Of a stretch of DNA of 64,000 nt, positions 43,733-52,342 are shown piece after piece. A program made the position numbers and the translations under genes. This DNA comes from Cohnella fermenti. GTDB taxonomy: Bacteria > Bacillota > Bacilli > Paenibacillales > Paenibacillaceae. Under the pieces are notes generated by a model. The model saw only the letters and a list, made by a program, of their open reading frames with translations, had not been told where the DNA came from and did not search any database. Within the stretch, counting starts at the first letter, position 1. Every line of letters begins with the position of its first letter. The stretch is from positions 248,001 to 312,000 of the forward strand of contig NZ_SSOB01000002.1 in NCBI RefSeq assembly GCF_004801405.1, given 5' to 3'.

Positions 43733-45973
43733 ATGAGAAGAGCAATCAAGCGCCATCTGTTTGCCATGCATTCCTATAAGGCGTCGTTGGGACTGTGGAT
43801 CTTGCTCGCGGTCCTCGCTCTTCTTCTCGATTCGGGAATCGTTCTGTTCACGCACGATTATAAGGAACGACTCGCCAAGGAAGTTTACACCGATGCGCAA
43901 TATGAATTGAACGCCCACGCATCCGCCCTGTCCTCCGCCATCGACAGCAAGCTGAACCTCGCCAAGGGAATTCGGGCCTTCGTCATCGACGAGCTCGAGC
44001 ATTCCGGAACGGTGTCGCAATCCCGCTTCTCCACATTCTCCTCCGCCTTTATGGACGGCCTGCCCGGCATTCGCAATTTCTCTATCTACGAGAACGGGAT
44101 CGCCTCGATGGTGTACCCGCTTGAAGGCAACGAGGTGCTGCTCGGCCTCGACCTGTTCCATCATCGGGACCCGGCGGTGCGCGAGAATGCCGAGCGGACC
44201 AAGCTGACCGAAGAGTTGACAATCCTTGGCCCGCTTGAGCTGACCCAAGGCGGAACCGGCATCCTCTCCCGGCAATCCGTCTTCTGGCAGGGGCGCTTCT
44301 GGGGATTCGTATCCGTTGTGCTCGACGTGCCGCCCATCCTTGAAGAAGCCGGCTTGACGAGCGCGAACAAGGGGATCGAGTTCGCCGTCCGGGCGGGCGG
44401 GCAAGTGCTGATCGGCAGCCCCGAGCACTTCGACCATCCTTCGCTGTACCAAGCTGTCAGCATTCCGGAAGGACACTGGGAGATCGCCGCGGAACCCGGC
44501 GCATTCCGCCTGGACTCCGTCGACTCGAAGGTGCGTCTCGTTCAGAGAATCTGCTGGTCGGCTATGCTTCTTATCCTGATTTTCCTCTATACCCAATTCA
44601 CGCAGAAGGCCAAGCTGAAGCAACTGGTGAAGCTGCGCACCCAGAAGCTCGAGGAAGCGAACCGGGAGCTGGAGGTCACTTACCAGGAGCTGGCCGCCAC
44701 TGCCTACCGTGACCCGGTCACCGGTCTGCTTAACCGCTCCTCCTTCAACGAGACGCTCGCCGTATGGATGGAGGAGGTTCGGCCGCCCGAAGCCCGCATG
44801 GCGCTTCTCTATCTCGATATCGATCAATTCAAGCTGGTTAACGATACGCTTGGCCATGTCTACGGAGATCTGCTGCTGAGGGAGATCGGCGACAGACTCA
44901 GCGGCGTGCTGAGCCAGAACCAATTGCTCTTCCGGATCGGCGGCGACGAATTCACGATCCTTCAGCGGCCGATCGAAGGGCTCGACGAGGCTCGCGCGTT
45001 CGCGCAGAAGGTATGCGATCTGTTCCAGGAGCCCTTCCGCCTGCGGGACACCGAGTACTTCATCACGGCCAGCATCGGAATCGCCATCTATCCCGAAGAC
45101 GGCGGAGACGGCGCCTCCATCGTCCGCAACGCGGATGTCGCCATGTACCGGGCCAAGCAGGAAGGCAAGAACCAATACCGCTTCTTCGATACATCGCTTA
45201 GCACGAACACCGAGGAAGCCATGGAGCTGGCCGGCCAGCTCCGCCGCGCCTTGGAGAAGGACGAATTCTTCATACATTACCAGCCTCAGATAGAGGCGCG
45301 CACGGGCAAGCTGACCGGTCTCGAAGCGCTGATCCGGTGGCAGCACCCGGTGCGCGGACTCGTTCCTCCGGGCACATTCATCCCGATCGCGGAGGAGACC
45401 GGGCTCATCGTGCCGATCGGCGAGAAGGTGCTTCACCTTGTCTGCGCCCAGAGCAAGATCTGGCAGCGGGCCGGCTTGCCGCCCGTGCGGATCGCCGTCA
45501 ACCTGTCGGCGCGCCAATTCGCCCAGAAGAACTTCGCGGCCCGGCTCGGCGAGATTCTCGAGGAGCACGAGATGGAGCCGCGCTACATCGAGCTGGAGAT
45601 CACGGAGAACATGGCCATGAAGGACGACATGCAGCCCGTTCTTCAGCAGCTTCGGGACCAAGGCTTCACGCTCTCGATCGACGACTTCGGCACCCAGTAT
45701 TCTTCGCTGAATTACTTGAAGAAGCTGCCCGTTCAGAAGATCAAGATCGACCGCTCCTTCGTCACCGGCATCTCGCGCGACCGCAAGGACGAAGCGATCA
45801 TCGCCGCCATGCTGCACATCGCCGACCGCCTCAACCTGACGGTCATCGCAGAAGGCGTAGAGACGCAGGAGCAGCTTGACTTCCTGAAGGACAACAACTG
45901 CCACTCGATTCAGGGATATATTTTCTACAAGCCGCAGCCTGCGGAGGAGATCGAAGACCTGCTGAAGGAGTGA
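43733..45973 (+). CDS. CHASE-GGDEF-EAL cyclic di-GMP protein
   Basis: 746 residues. First helix (about 18-40), external CHASE-like sensor domain (about 60-200; IRNFSIYENG, SVFWQGRFWGFVSV), second helix (about 270-288), short coiled coil, GGDEF domain with intact GGDEF at 403-407, and EAL domain with EAL at 531-533 and IDDFGTQYSSL at 649. Both cyclase and phosphodiesterase sites look intact, so it may make or break cyclic di-GMP depending on signal. There is no RxxD inhibitory site just before GGDEF. I start at the ATG 43733 (GGGTGTG upstream); an in-frame TTG at 43697 is possible. Confidence 0.9.
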   Translation: MRRAIKRHLFAMHSYKASLGLWILLAVLALLLDSGIVLFTHDYKERLAKEVYTDAQYELNAHASALSSAIDSKLNLAKGIRAFVIDELEHSGTVSQSRFSTFSSAFMDGLPGIRNFSIYENGIASMVYPLEGNEVLLGLDLFHHRDPAVRENAERTKLTEELTILGPLELTQGGTGILSRQSVFWQGRFWGFVSVVLDVPPILEEAGLTSANKGIEFAVRAGGQVLIGSPEHFDHPSLYQAVSIPEGHWEIAAEPGAFRLDSVDSKVRLVQRICWSAMLLILIFLYTQFTQKAKLKQLVKLRTQKLEEANRELEVTYQELAATAYRDPVTGLLNRSSFNETLAVWMEEVRPPEARMALLYLDIDQFKLVNDTLGHVYGDLLLREIGDRLSGVLSQNQLLFRIGGDEFTILQRPIEGLDEARAFAQKVCDLFQEPFRLRDTEYFITASIGIAIYPEDGGDGASIVRNADVAMYRAKQEGKNQYRFFDTSLSTNTEEAMELAGQLRRALEKDEFFIHYQPQIEARTGKLTGLEALIRWQHPVRGLVPPGTFIPIAEETGLIVPIGEKVLHLVCAQSKIWQRAGLPPVRIAVNLSARQFAQKNFAARLGEILEEHEMEPRYIELEITENMAMKDDMQPVLQQLRDQGFTLSIDDFGTQYSSLNYLKKLPVQKIKIDRSFVTGISRDRKDEAIIAAMLHIADRLNLTVIAEGVETQEQLDFLKDNNCHSIQGYIFYKPQPAEEIEDLLKE

Positions 45974-45996
45974 GGCGGCAGGCCTCTGGGGGCGGA

Positions 45997-46130
45997 GCGT
46001 CGGGCGGAATTTCCGTACAGCGGCGCTCGGAATAGTGTCTCGGGCGAGGCGTTAGGCGGATTTTCCGTACAGCGGCTCTCAGGATGGTGTCTCGGGCGGG
46101 GTGTTGGGCGGGAATTTCGTACAACCCGCC
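45997..46130 (+). repeat. Three tandem 52-bp repeats, second family
   Basis: Units start at 45997, 46049 and 46101, exactly 52 bp apart. Shared core: GGCGGAATTTCCGTACAGCGG and variants (for example GGCGGATTTTCCGTACAGC), containing the small palindrome CGGAATTTCCG; then CTCGG...GTGTCTCGGGCG. The third unit is shorter and diverges. The sequence is unlike the phased palindrome family that follows 22 bp later, but the period is the same. Confidence 0.85.
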
Positions 46131-46152
46131 CCCCGGCCCGGTGGACTTTTGC

Positions 46153-46336
46153 GATTTTATGTGATTTTTCACATTCGTCGGCTTCGATTCCGCCTGATCG
46201 AGGCGTTTTATGTGGTTTTTCACATATATGCGGTAATTCGGGCCGGAAATTCCTCCACGAATGTGATTTTTCGCATAAAATCGCGCAAAACACCCGTTAT
46301 CGCGCCGCTCCAATGTGGTTTTTCACATAAAATTGG
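46153..46336 (+). repeat. Four-core phased palindrome cassette, copy 3
   Basis: Cores start at 46159 (ATGTGATTTTTCACAT, perfect 6-bp arms), 46210 (ATGTGGTTTTTCACAT), 46261 (ATGTGATTTTTCGCAT) and 46313 (ATGTGGTTTTTCACAT), spaced 51, 51 and 52 bp. Spacers resemble those of copy 2, for example CATTCGTCGGCTT after core 1 and CTCCACGA before core 3. It lies in a 567-bp gap with no gene; the remainder (46337-46540) shows nothing recognisable. Confidence 0.9.
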
Positions 46337-46540
46337 GTAGGCCAGCGGCTTCGGCGGGTTCTCCGACGTTACGACGGCTTCCATCCCTCTTGGATGGGCT
46401 CGAACGAGACTCCGCGGCCTGCTTATAGGGAGCGCCGTCCCTCTCGCCGCACAGACGAGAGAGACGGCGCTGTTAGTCGTACCAGGACCAGGGTCGCCTC
46501 GGTTACTCCAGTATCCCGTAGCCATCCCGGCAATCCTTGC

Positions 46541-47704
46541 TTAAACCAGGATTCCCTTAAGGTAATCGGTTAGCTCTTCCGCCGCCTTGGCGTGAGCAAG
46601 CGCGCCGGGGTGGCTTCGCGCCCCACGCGTTGCTTCCGTCATGTTCGAGAGCTGGAACACCGACACCTTCTTGTCGCCGGATGCCTTCGAGTAGGCGTCC
46701 ACCGCGCGGTAGATCGCCGGCAGCATCGCGTAGCCGAGCATTCCGTACGCCCAGACGATCCGGGCCTGCGGGTTGTTCTTGCGAAGCTTGGCGAGGAAGC
46801 GGCAGGCGGCGGCCTCGAATGCGCCCAGGTCGTCCTCGTTGAAGCTGCCGTCCTCATTCAGCCGCTGCTTGTACGTCCGGCCGGTCGCTTCGTCCGTCCA
46901 GGCTGCGTTGTGGAACGCGCCGTTGTCGTTCGTCCCGAGGTTCACGACGATGACGTCCGGCTGCCACGATGCGAAGTCGTGCGGCTCCAGCGCACCCAGC
47001 TCCTCGTTCTTCGCGCCGGACAGCGGGCCGCATACTTGCTCGTAGCAATCCGGCAGGTTGCGGCGGGGGTTGTTGTCCCAACTCGTCAGCACGCCCCAGC
47101 CGCTCTGCGAGAGTGTCCGATAGTCGGCGTTCAGGGCTGTCGCCGTCCGGCAAGCATAGTTGTCGACCGCGCTGAACCACATCGGAATCCAGTCGAGCTC
47201 GGCGATGGCGCCGATCGCGCCTTCTCCCGAGGTGATGCTGTCGCCGATGAATTCCAGCTTAAGCGGCTTATCCTCTATCGGCAGGAACTCGCCGTCGAAC
47301 CTCACCGCGTGAACCTTCAAGGAGTGGCCGCCGTCATCGCTCATCGCCTGAACATCCTTGACGATCCGCACGTTCTTGACGACATCTGCGTTCATTCCGC
47401 GGAAAATGCAGACCCAATGCCGCCCCGCCGTCACCATCTGCCGACCGACCGGCGCCGAATTGATCAGGATGCTGATCCAAGGCTCATACGAGTCGTAATC
47501 CGCCTCGAGCTCCACCCACAGCTCCGATCCCTTCGCATTGAACTCCACAGCGCTGCCCGTCCAGAACAGAGCCAACGGATCTCGCCTGGCCGTCGTTCTC
47601 CCGTGAACCTTCACATGATCGACCTCGGACAATGCCCGGATTGTCAATTTATCGCCCCAATCGCGTCTGCCGTCTCTGTCGCTCGTATGGTCGTTAGCGT
47701 TCAT
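46541..47704 (-). CDS. SGNH hydrolase, CE2-like carbohydrate esterase
   Basis: 387 residues, no signal peptide. The N-terminal beta jelly roll (about 25-140) and C-terminal SGNH domain are the two-domain plan of family-2 carbohydrate esterases, which remove acetyl groups from xylan or glucomannan oligomers. Catalytic Ser156 sits in EFIGDSITSGEG, the Gly/Asn block in VVNLGTNDNGAF, and His365 in SHPGALAHAKAAEEL. The ATG at 47704 has GGAGG 8 nt upstream; the GTG five codons earlier overlaps that site. It lies downstream of the GH3 and LacI genes but with a 151-bp gap and on the same strand. Confidence 0.85.
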   Translation of the reverse strand: MNANDHTSDRDGRRDWGDKLTIRALSEVDHVKVHGRTTARRDPLALFWTGSAVEFNAKGSELWVELEADYDSYEPWISILINSAPVGRQMVTAGRHWVCIFRGMNADVVKNVRIVKDVQAMSDDGGHSLKVHAVRFDGEFLPIEDKPLKLEFIGDSITSGEGAIGAIAELDWIPMWFSAVDNYACRTATALNADYRTLSQSGWGVLTSWDNNPRRNLPDCYEQVCGPLSGAKNEELGALEPHDFASWQPDVIVVNLGTNDNGAFHNAAWTDEATGRTYKQRLNEDGSFNEDDLGAFEAAACRFLAKLRKNNPQARIVWAYGMLGYAMLPAIYRAVDAYSKASGDKKVSVFQLSNMTEATRGARSHPGALAHAKAAEELTDYLKGILV

Positions 47705-47855
47705 CCGTATCGCCTCCACTCAAGAGTATCTTACGGATTCGCGCTTACGGTCAACCCTTCGGATTCCGCCTGCGGGTTATCCACGACAGCCGCCGGGCCT
47801 CCGACCGGCCGCCGCCTCAGCTACGCAACTCAACTTAGCCGCCGTTCCGAATCCC

Positions 47856-50714
47856 TCAGATCCGCTTGAACTCCAGCCATTCGACGCTCAGCCCCGGCTT
47901 GACGGGGATGAGGGTCATCTCGTACAGGCCCGCCTCGAGCTCGACCTTCGCCAGCTTCTGCTTGATCCACTTGCCGCCCGTCCCGTTCGTCTGAACCGTC
48001 GCCAGCGGCTTGCCGTTCAGCACAATGTTGCTTGCACTCTGAGCCAGGTCGGATTCCGGCGACATCACGCTCGCAAGCAGGCGGTACGTTCCGGCCCGAT
48101 CGATCCGGACAAGCGTCGCGCCCGCTTCGGCCAGCTTCACTTGCCCCTGCTCGGACAGATGCCGCACCTCCTGCAGCCCTCGCGTCCCCTGCGCCTCCTG
48201 CGTCTTTTTCGCCCCGTGTGCCTTTTGCGCCCCCTCTGCCCCTTCCGTCCCCTCCGCCGCCAAGGCCGGGAAGCTCTCCACCGTCTCCTTGGTCAGCTCC
48301 TCCCGGGACGACACCGGCGCATCGAGGATGAAGCGACAGATGTTCATCGCCGACCGCTGCAGCTCGCCGCGGGTCAACGTGCCCGCCTTGAGCGACTCCA
48401 GCGTGTTGTCCCCGTAAGCATTGATCTCTGCGCCGTAGTTGCTGACCACCATATAGAGATCGTTCTGCGCGCGCACCATCGCGTTCGTGAGCTTGCGATC
48501 CGGCGTGCCGCCGTCGACGGGATCGTTCATGACGGCCCACCAGTCGGTCATGACGATGCCCCGGTAGCCCCACTCCCCGCGCAGAATCGTTGTGTTGAGA
48601 TCGTAGTTCGACGCCGCCCAATGGCCGTTGATCGGGTTGTAGGACGTCATGATCGAAGTCGCCCCGCCCGTCTTCACCGCGATCTCGAAGCCCTTCAGAT
48701 AAATCTCGCGCAGCGCCCGTTCCGACACGACCGCGTTCACCTTGCTGCGATACTTCTCCTGATTATTGCAGGCAAAATGCTTCAAAGTCGCGTTGGAGCC
48801 ACCTTGGCGGATACCCCTCGTACACGCAGCGGCGAAAGCCCCGGTAATAAGCGGGTCCTCGGAGAAGTATTCGAAGTTGCGGCCGTTCAACGGGCTGCGG
48901 CGGATGTTCATTCCCGGCCCGAGCAGCGTGTCGATCTCGTTGCGCAGCAGCTCCTGCCCTTCCATCACATACAGGCGCTCGACGAGCTCCGTATTCCAGG
49001 TCGCCGCCAGCAGCGTGCCGATCGCGACCTGCGTCGCCTTATACCCGCTGTCCATCCGGATGCCGGACGGCCCGTCCGCCGTGCAAGCAACCGGAATGCC
49101 GTAGCCGAGCAGGCTGTCGCTGACGCCGCCGAAGGCGGACGCCGTTCCCGGCGTAACGAGCGGGCTGACCATGCCCTCGCCCCGAACGATCGTCGCCAGC
49201 TCCTCGTCGTTCAACTGGGCGACGAACGCCTCCAGCGCGATCCGGCCGGCGGCGACGTCCTTCAGCTTGTGGCCGCGATCGCCGGTCTGCTCCAGCGTCT
49301 GCGGCAGGCGGCTCTTGATCCGCTCCGCCATCGACACCTTGCGCTGCGGCGCCTGCTCGTAGGCGAGCTCATAGGAGCCGTCCGCCTTGCGGGCACCCGG
49401 CTTCAATCGCGACAAGGCTTCCGTCGGAGCCATCGCCTCCTCGAGCTGCTCCACGATCCGCAGCGCATCCACCGCATAGCCTTCGCCGCCGCCCTCGAAG
49501 GCGACTGCGCTCAGCTTCTTGACGCTGGTTCCCGCATACAACCGGTAGACGCCTTCCTCAAGCACGTACGCCGACCCGTTGCCCGTCACGCCCGCGTCGT
49601 CGTAGGAAGCCATCGCCCGAACCGGCAAGACAAGCGTCAAACGCTGCGATTCGCCCGGCTGCAGCACCTTCGTCTTCGCGAAGGCGCCGAGCGCGCGCGC
49701 CGGCTTGCCCAGCTTCCCTTGCGGAGCTTCGTAGTAGAGCTGGACCGCTTCCTGTCCGGCATACATTGTTCCGGTATTCGTCACAGTCGCTTCGATCGCA
49801 ATAACGTCGTTATTTTCCACATGGGCATGCCCCGGCTCCACCCGGAACGTCGTGTACGACAGCCCGAAGCCGAACTCGAACTGCACGCGCTCCGGCCGGA
49901 ACGTCTCGAAGTAACGGTAGCCGACATAGATGTCCTCTTCGTAAGGACTCGTGAATTCGTTCCCGTAATTGCGAGTCGACGGATAATCCGAGATGGAATA
50001 GGCGATCGTATCGGTCAGCTTGCCGCTCGGGGTCACGTCTCCGGCCAGCACGTCGGCGATCGCGTTGCCGCCCTCCATGCCGCCATGCCAGGAATAAATG
50101 ACGGCGGCGATCGGATGAACATAGTCCTCGTCGTTCAGCCAGCTCATGTCGATGATGTTGGACACGTTCAGCACCACGACCGTCTGCTCGAAGGAAGCCG
50201 TTACCTTCTTCAGCATGTCCGCTTCGTCCGGCGTAAGCCGATAGCTGCCCGGCTCGTCGGCATTGTCCTGGTCCTCGCCCGCCGTGCGTCCGATGACGAC
50301 AATCGCCTTGTTCGCCCGGCCCCTCGCGGCCGTCACAAGCTCCTCGGTCAGCGGCATCTCCTTCTGATGCCAAGGCTCGGCCGCCCAGCCGCCGCCCCCG
50401 TTGTCGAACGGATTCTCCTCGATCCAGCGCTCGTAGACGGCGGCCAGCTCCTCGTCGACCCGGACGCCTTCCTTGCTCCTCAATCCGTTCAGCAGGTTCG
50501 TCGTGTAGGCCACGTGCACGCTTCCGCCGGACCCCGTGCCGCTTCGATAATAGTTCACCTGCACCCGTCCGAAAATCGCGACGCGATCCGCCGGCAGAAG
50601 CGGAAGCGCCCGCCCTTCGTTGCGGAGCAGCACCGCTCCTTCCGCGGCCACGGCGCGGCTGAATTCGGCGAAGCCTTCCAGCGGAACTCCGATAAAGTTC
50701 GTGCTTGTGCTCAT
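47856..50714 (-). CDS. GH3 beta-glycosidase with reversed domain order
   Basis: 952 residues, cytoplasmic. The usual GH3 order is inverted: the alpha/beta sandwich comes first (about 20-290; GRTAGEDQDNADEPGSY, SWHGGMEGGNAIADVL), then FnIII-like (about 300-400), then the TIM barrel (about 485-780) with TADGPSG, KHFACNN (His646) and nucleophile Asp724 in YRGIVMTDWWAV. A low-complexity Ala/Glu/Gly/Gln/Lys stretch (about 795-830) leads to a C-terminal beta domain (about 840-952) resembling a carbohydrate-binding module. Similar inverted enzymes act on beta-glucosides or xylosides. GGGAGG precedes the ATG. 12 nt from the LacI gene, so one operon. Confidence 0.92.
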   Translation of the reverse strand: MSTSTNFIGVPLEGFAEFSRAVAAEGAVLLRNEGRALPLLPADRVAIFGRVQVNYYRSGTGSGGSVHVAYTTNLLNGLRSKEGVRVDEELAAVYERWIEENPFDNGGGGWAAEPWHQKEMPLTEELVTAARGRANKAIVVIGRTAGEDQDNADEPGSYRLTPDEADMLKKVTASFEQTVVVLNVSNIIDMSWLNDEDYVHPIAAVIYSWHGGMEGGNAIADVLAGDVTPSGKLTDTIAYSISDYPSTRNYGNEFTSPYEEDIYVGYRYFETFRPERVQFEFGFGLSYTTFRVEPGHAHVENNDVIAIEATVTNTGTMYAGQEAVQLYYEAPQGKLGKPARALGAFAKTKVLQPGESQRLTLVLPVRAMASYDDAGVTGNGSAYVLEEGVYRLYAGTSVKKLSAVAFEGGGEGYAVDALRIVEQLEEAMAPTEALSRLKPGARKADGSYELAYEQAPQRKVSMAERIKSRLPQTLEQTGDRGHKLKDVAAGRIALEAFVAQLNDEELATIVRGEGMVSPLVTPGTASAFGGVSDSLLGYGIPVACTADGPSGIRMDSGYKATQVAIGTLLAATWNTELVERLYVMEGQELLRNEIDTLLGPGMNIRRSPLNGRNFEYFSEDPLITGAFAAACTRGIRQGGSNATLKHFACNNQEKYRSKVNAVVSERALREIYLKGFEIAVKTGGATSIMTSYNPINGHWAASNYDLNTTILRGEWGYRGIVMTDWWAVMNDPVDGGTPDRKLTNAMVRAQNDLYMVVSNYGAEINAYGDNTLESLKAGTLTRGELQRSAMNICRFILDAPVSSREELTKETVESFPALAAEGTEGAEGAQKAHGAKKTQEAQGTRGLQEVRHLSEQGQVKLAEAGATLVRIDRAGTYRLLASVMSPESDLAQSASNIVLNGKPLATVQTNGTGGKWIKQKLAKVELEAGLYEMTLIPVKPGLSVEWLEFKRI

Positions 50715-50726
50715 AGGTATTCCTCC

Positions 50727-51722
50727 CTAGTTTGGTTGCTCTTGCTTCTTATCGGGCAATGGACGAACGGAGCCGCCCTCCACCAGTCGCACGTATACCC
50801 GCTCCGGCTCCAACGGCTCGCCGTCGATCAGCTTCAGCAATTGCTCGGCGGCCACAGCTCCCCACTTCGTGAGCGAGTAGTCGATCGTCGCCAGCTTCGG
50901 GCGCATGTACCGTCCCGGCTCGATGTTATCGAAGCCGATCAGGTGAACGTGCTCGCCGACCTGAAGGGAAGTATGCTCCTCCAGGTATTCGTACAGGCCG
51001 ATCGCCATCTCGTCGTTGAGGCAGAAGACGCCGGACGGCCGATCGTATTCGTCCGCAATTGTTTTGCCCGCCGCATAGCCGGACTTCTTCTGGAAGCTGC
51101 CGGGAATCATCCTGAACTCCGTTCCCGGCGAACGGTCCATCACTTGCCGGACGGCCCGCAAGCGCTGTCTCGCATCGTAGGCATCCTCCGGCCCGCCGAC
51201 GACATAAATTCTCTCGTATCCTTGCTCAAGCAGATGCTCCATGGCCAGCGAAGCTCCCGCCTTGTTGTCGAGGAGCACCTGATTGATATGCGGATGGGCC
51301 AGCTCCCGGTCCAGCACGACCAGCTTGTGGCCGCGCTCCGCGTAGTCCAGCAGCTCCTCGTCGGTGAATTCCGAATCGAGCACAATCGTTCCGTCGAACG
51401 TCCGCTCCGGAATAAGCCGGTGCGAACGCATCCCGCTGCAGACGATAAGATCGTACCCCCTCCGGTTCAGCTCGTCCTTGACGCCTTGGAGCAGACTCCC
51501 GTAGAAGTGCCCTCCGTAATTCGTCAGGTAGATGCCGACCAGCATCGACTCCCGCTTCTTCAGCCTTCGCGCCGCTCCGTGGGGAACGTAGCCCAACTCG
51601 TCCGCAATCGCGAGAATCCGTTCGGCCGTCTCCTTCATAATCCGTTCGCTGCCGTTAAGCGCGTAGGAGACGGTAGAGATGGAGACGCCCGCCTTCTTCG
51701 CAATATCCTTAATGCTCGTCAT
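50727..51722 (-). CDS. LacI family transcriptional regulator
   Basis: 331 residues. HTH and hinge: TSIKDIAKKAGVSISTVSYALNGSERI...GYVPHGAARRLKKRES. The periplasmic-binding-like sensor domain (about 60-325) has LDSEFTDEELLDYAERG and FCLNDEMAIGLYEYLEEH. GGAGGAAG precedes the ATG. The sites TCGAAACGTTTCAA at 51764 (42 bp upstream of its own start) and TCGAAACGTTTCGA at 51916 are typical LacI-type palindromes. It should therefore control its own operon (with GH3) and the divergent remnant operon. Confidence 0.93.
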   Translation of the reverse strand: MTSIKDIAKKAGVSISTVSYALNGSERIMKETAERILAIADELGYVPHGAARRLKKRESMLVGIYLTNYGGHFYGSLLQGVKDELNRRGYDLIVCSGMRSHRLIPERTFDGTIVLDSEFTDEELLDYAERGHKLVVLDRELAHPHINQVLLDNKAGASLAMEHLLEQGYERIYVVGGPEDAYDARQRLRAVRQVMDRSPGTEFRMIPGSFQKKSGYAAGKTIADEYDRPSGVFCLNDEMAIGLYEYLEEHTSLQVGEHVHLIGFDNIEPGRYMRPKLATIDYSLTKWGAVAAEQLLKLIDGEPLEPERVYVRLVEGGSVRPLPDKKQEQPN

Positions 51723-51763
51723 GAGCGGCTTCCTCCGTTCGGATAGACGTGTGGCGATTCGGG

Positions 51764-51777
51764 TCGAAACGTTTCAA
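51764..51777 (-). promoter_or_regulatory. LacI-type operator 1
   Basis: TCGAAACGTTTCAA, upstream of the LacI-GH3 operon; one base off the perfect palindrome. Confidence 0.7.
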
Positions 51778-51881
51778 ATCAAGGCTTTTCATTGGCGGAA
51801 CTCCGCCTTTCCAGCCGTTTCGGTGCCTTATCGTTCTAACTTTATCTCAGATACCACCCGATTTCAACCTAAAATCGTCGT

Positions 51882-51929
51882 TTGACGGCTGCCGGAAGCG
51901 GATTTATAATCGTATTCGAAACGTTTCGA
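51882..51929 (+). promoter_or_regulatory. Promoter and LacI-type operator 2
   Basis: -35 TTGACG (51882-51887), 17-bp spacer, -10 TATAAT (51905-51910), then the perfect 14-bp palindrome TCGAAACGTTTCGA (51916-51929) over the start point. The promoter drives the two degenerate genes downstream and still looks fully functional. Confidence 0.8.
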
Positions 51930-51994
51930 TAAAACGCATTCACCAGAATCCCTAAACTCCACTAAAACCTTAGAAGAAAGAAGGCTGACGCCCC

Positions 51995-52342
51995 ATGACA
52001 ACACCGCTCCCGCCTCTTGACGGAGCCCCGCGCGGGAAGCTGCCCGACTTCGTCATGGCGCCGACCGATCCGGTGCTGACGAACCCGCTCATCGACTCCG
52101 GCCAGTTCATGCCGATCGACGAGTTGTTCGACAAGTACGCGAACCAGATCTGGAAGGATCACGCCGCCGCGCATCCGGAGTGGAACCTGCTTCGTCAATC
52201 CGGGCTGGAGACGTTCAACAAGATCATCTACAACAAGCTCCCGATCGACGCGTTCGACACGTTCGTCTCCAACTGGAAGACCAACGGCGGTGATCAGATC
52301 ACCCTGGATGTGAACGACTGGTTCAAGTCCGTCTCGCAATGA
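51995..52342 (+). pseudogene. Internally deleted ABC substrate-binding protein remnant
   Basis: 115 codons, open, but without signal peptide or lipobox. The first part (PDFVMAPTDPVLTNPLIDSGQFMPIDELFDKYANQIWKD) reads like the region after the first strand of a LipO-type solute-binding protein. The last part (PIDAFDTFVSNWKTNGGDQITLDVNDWFKSV) reads like the extreme C-terminus of the same family. Several hundred residues between and before are missing. It lies after an intact promoter and LacI operator and overlaps the next gene by ATGA. A short functional protein cannot be excluded. Confidence 0.65.

Noticed and set aside
46159..46328. TGTGA...TCACA cores as CRP/Fnr binding sites
   Set aside because: The gap between half-sites is 4 bases, not 6; cores sit in gene-free gaps at fixed 51-52 bp phase, not at promoters.
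48141..51746. 1201-codon open frame opposite the GH3 and LacI genes
   Set aside because: It is antisense to two firm genes, is Arg/His/Leu-rich with no domain, and is a product of GC-rich codon bias.
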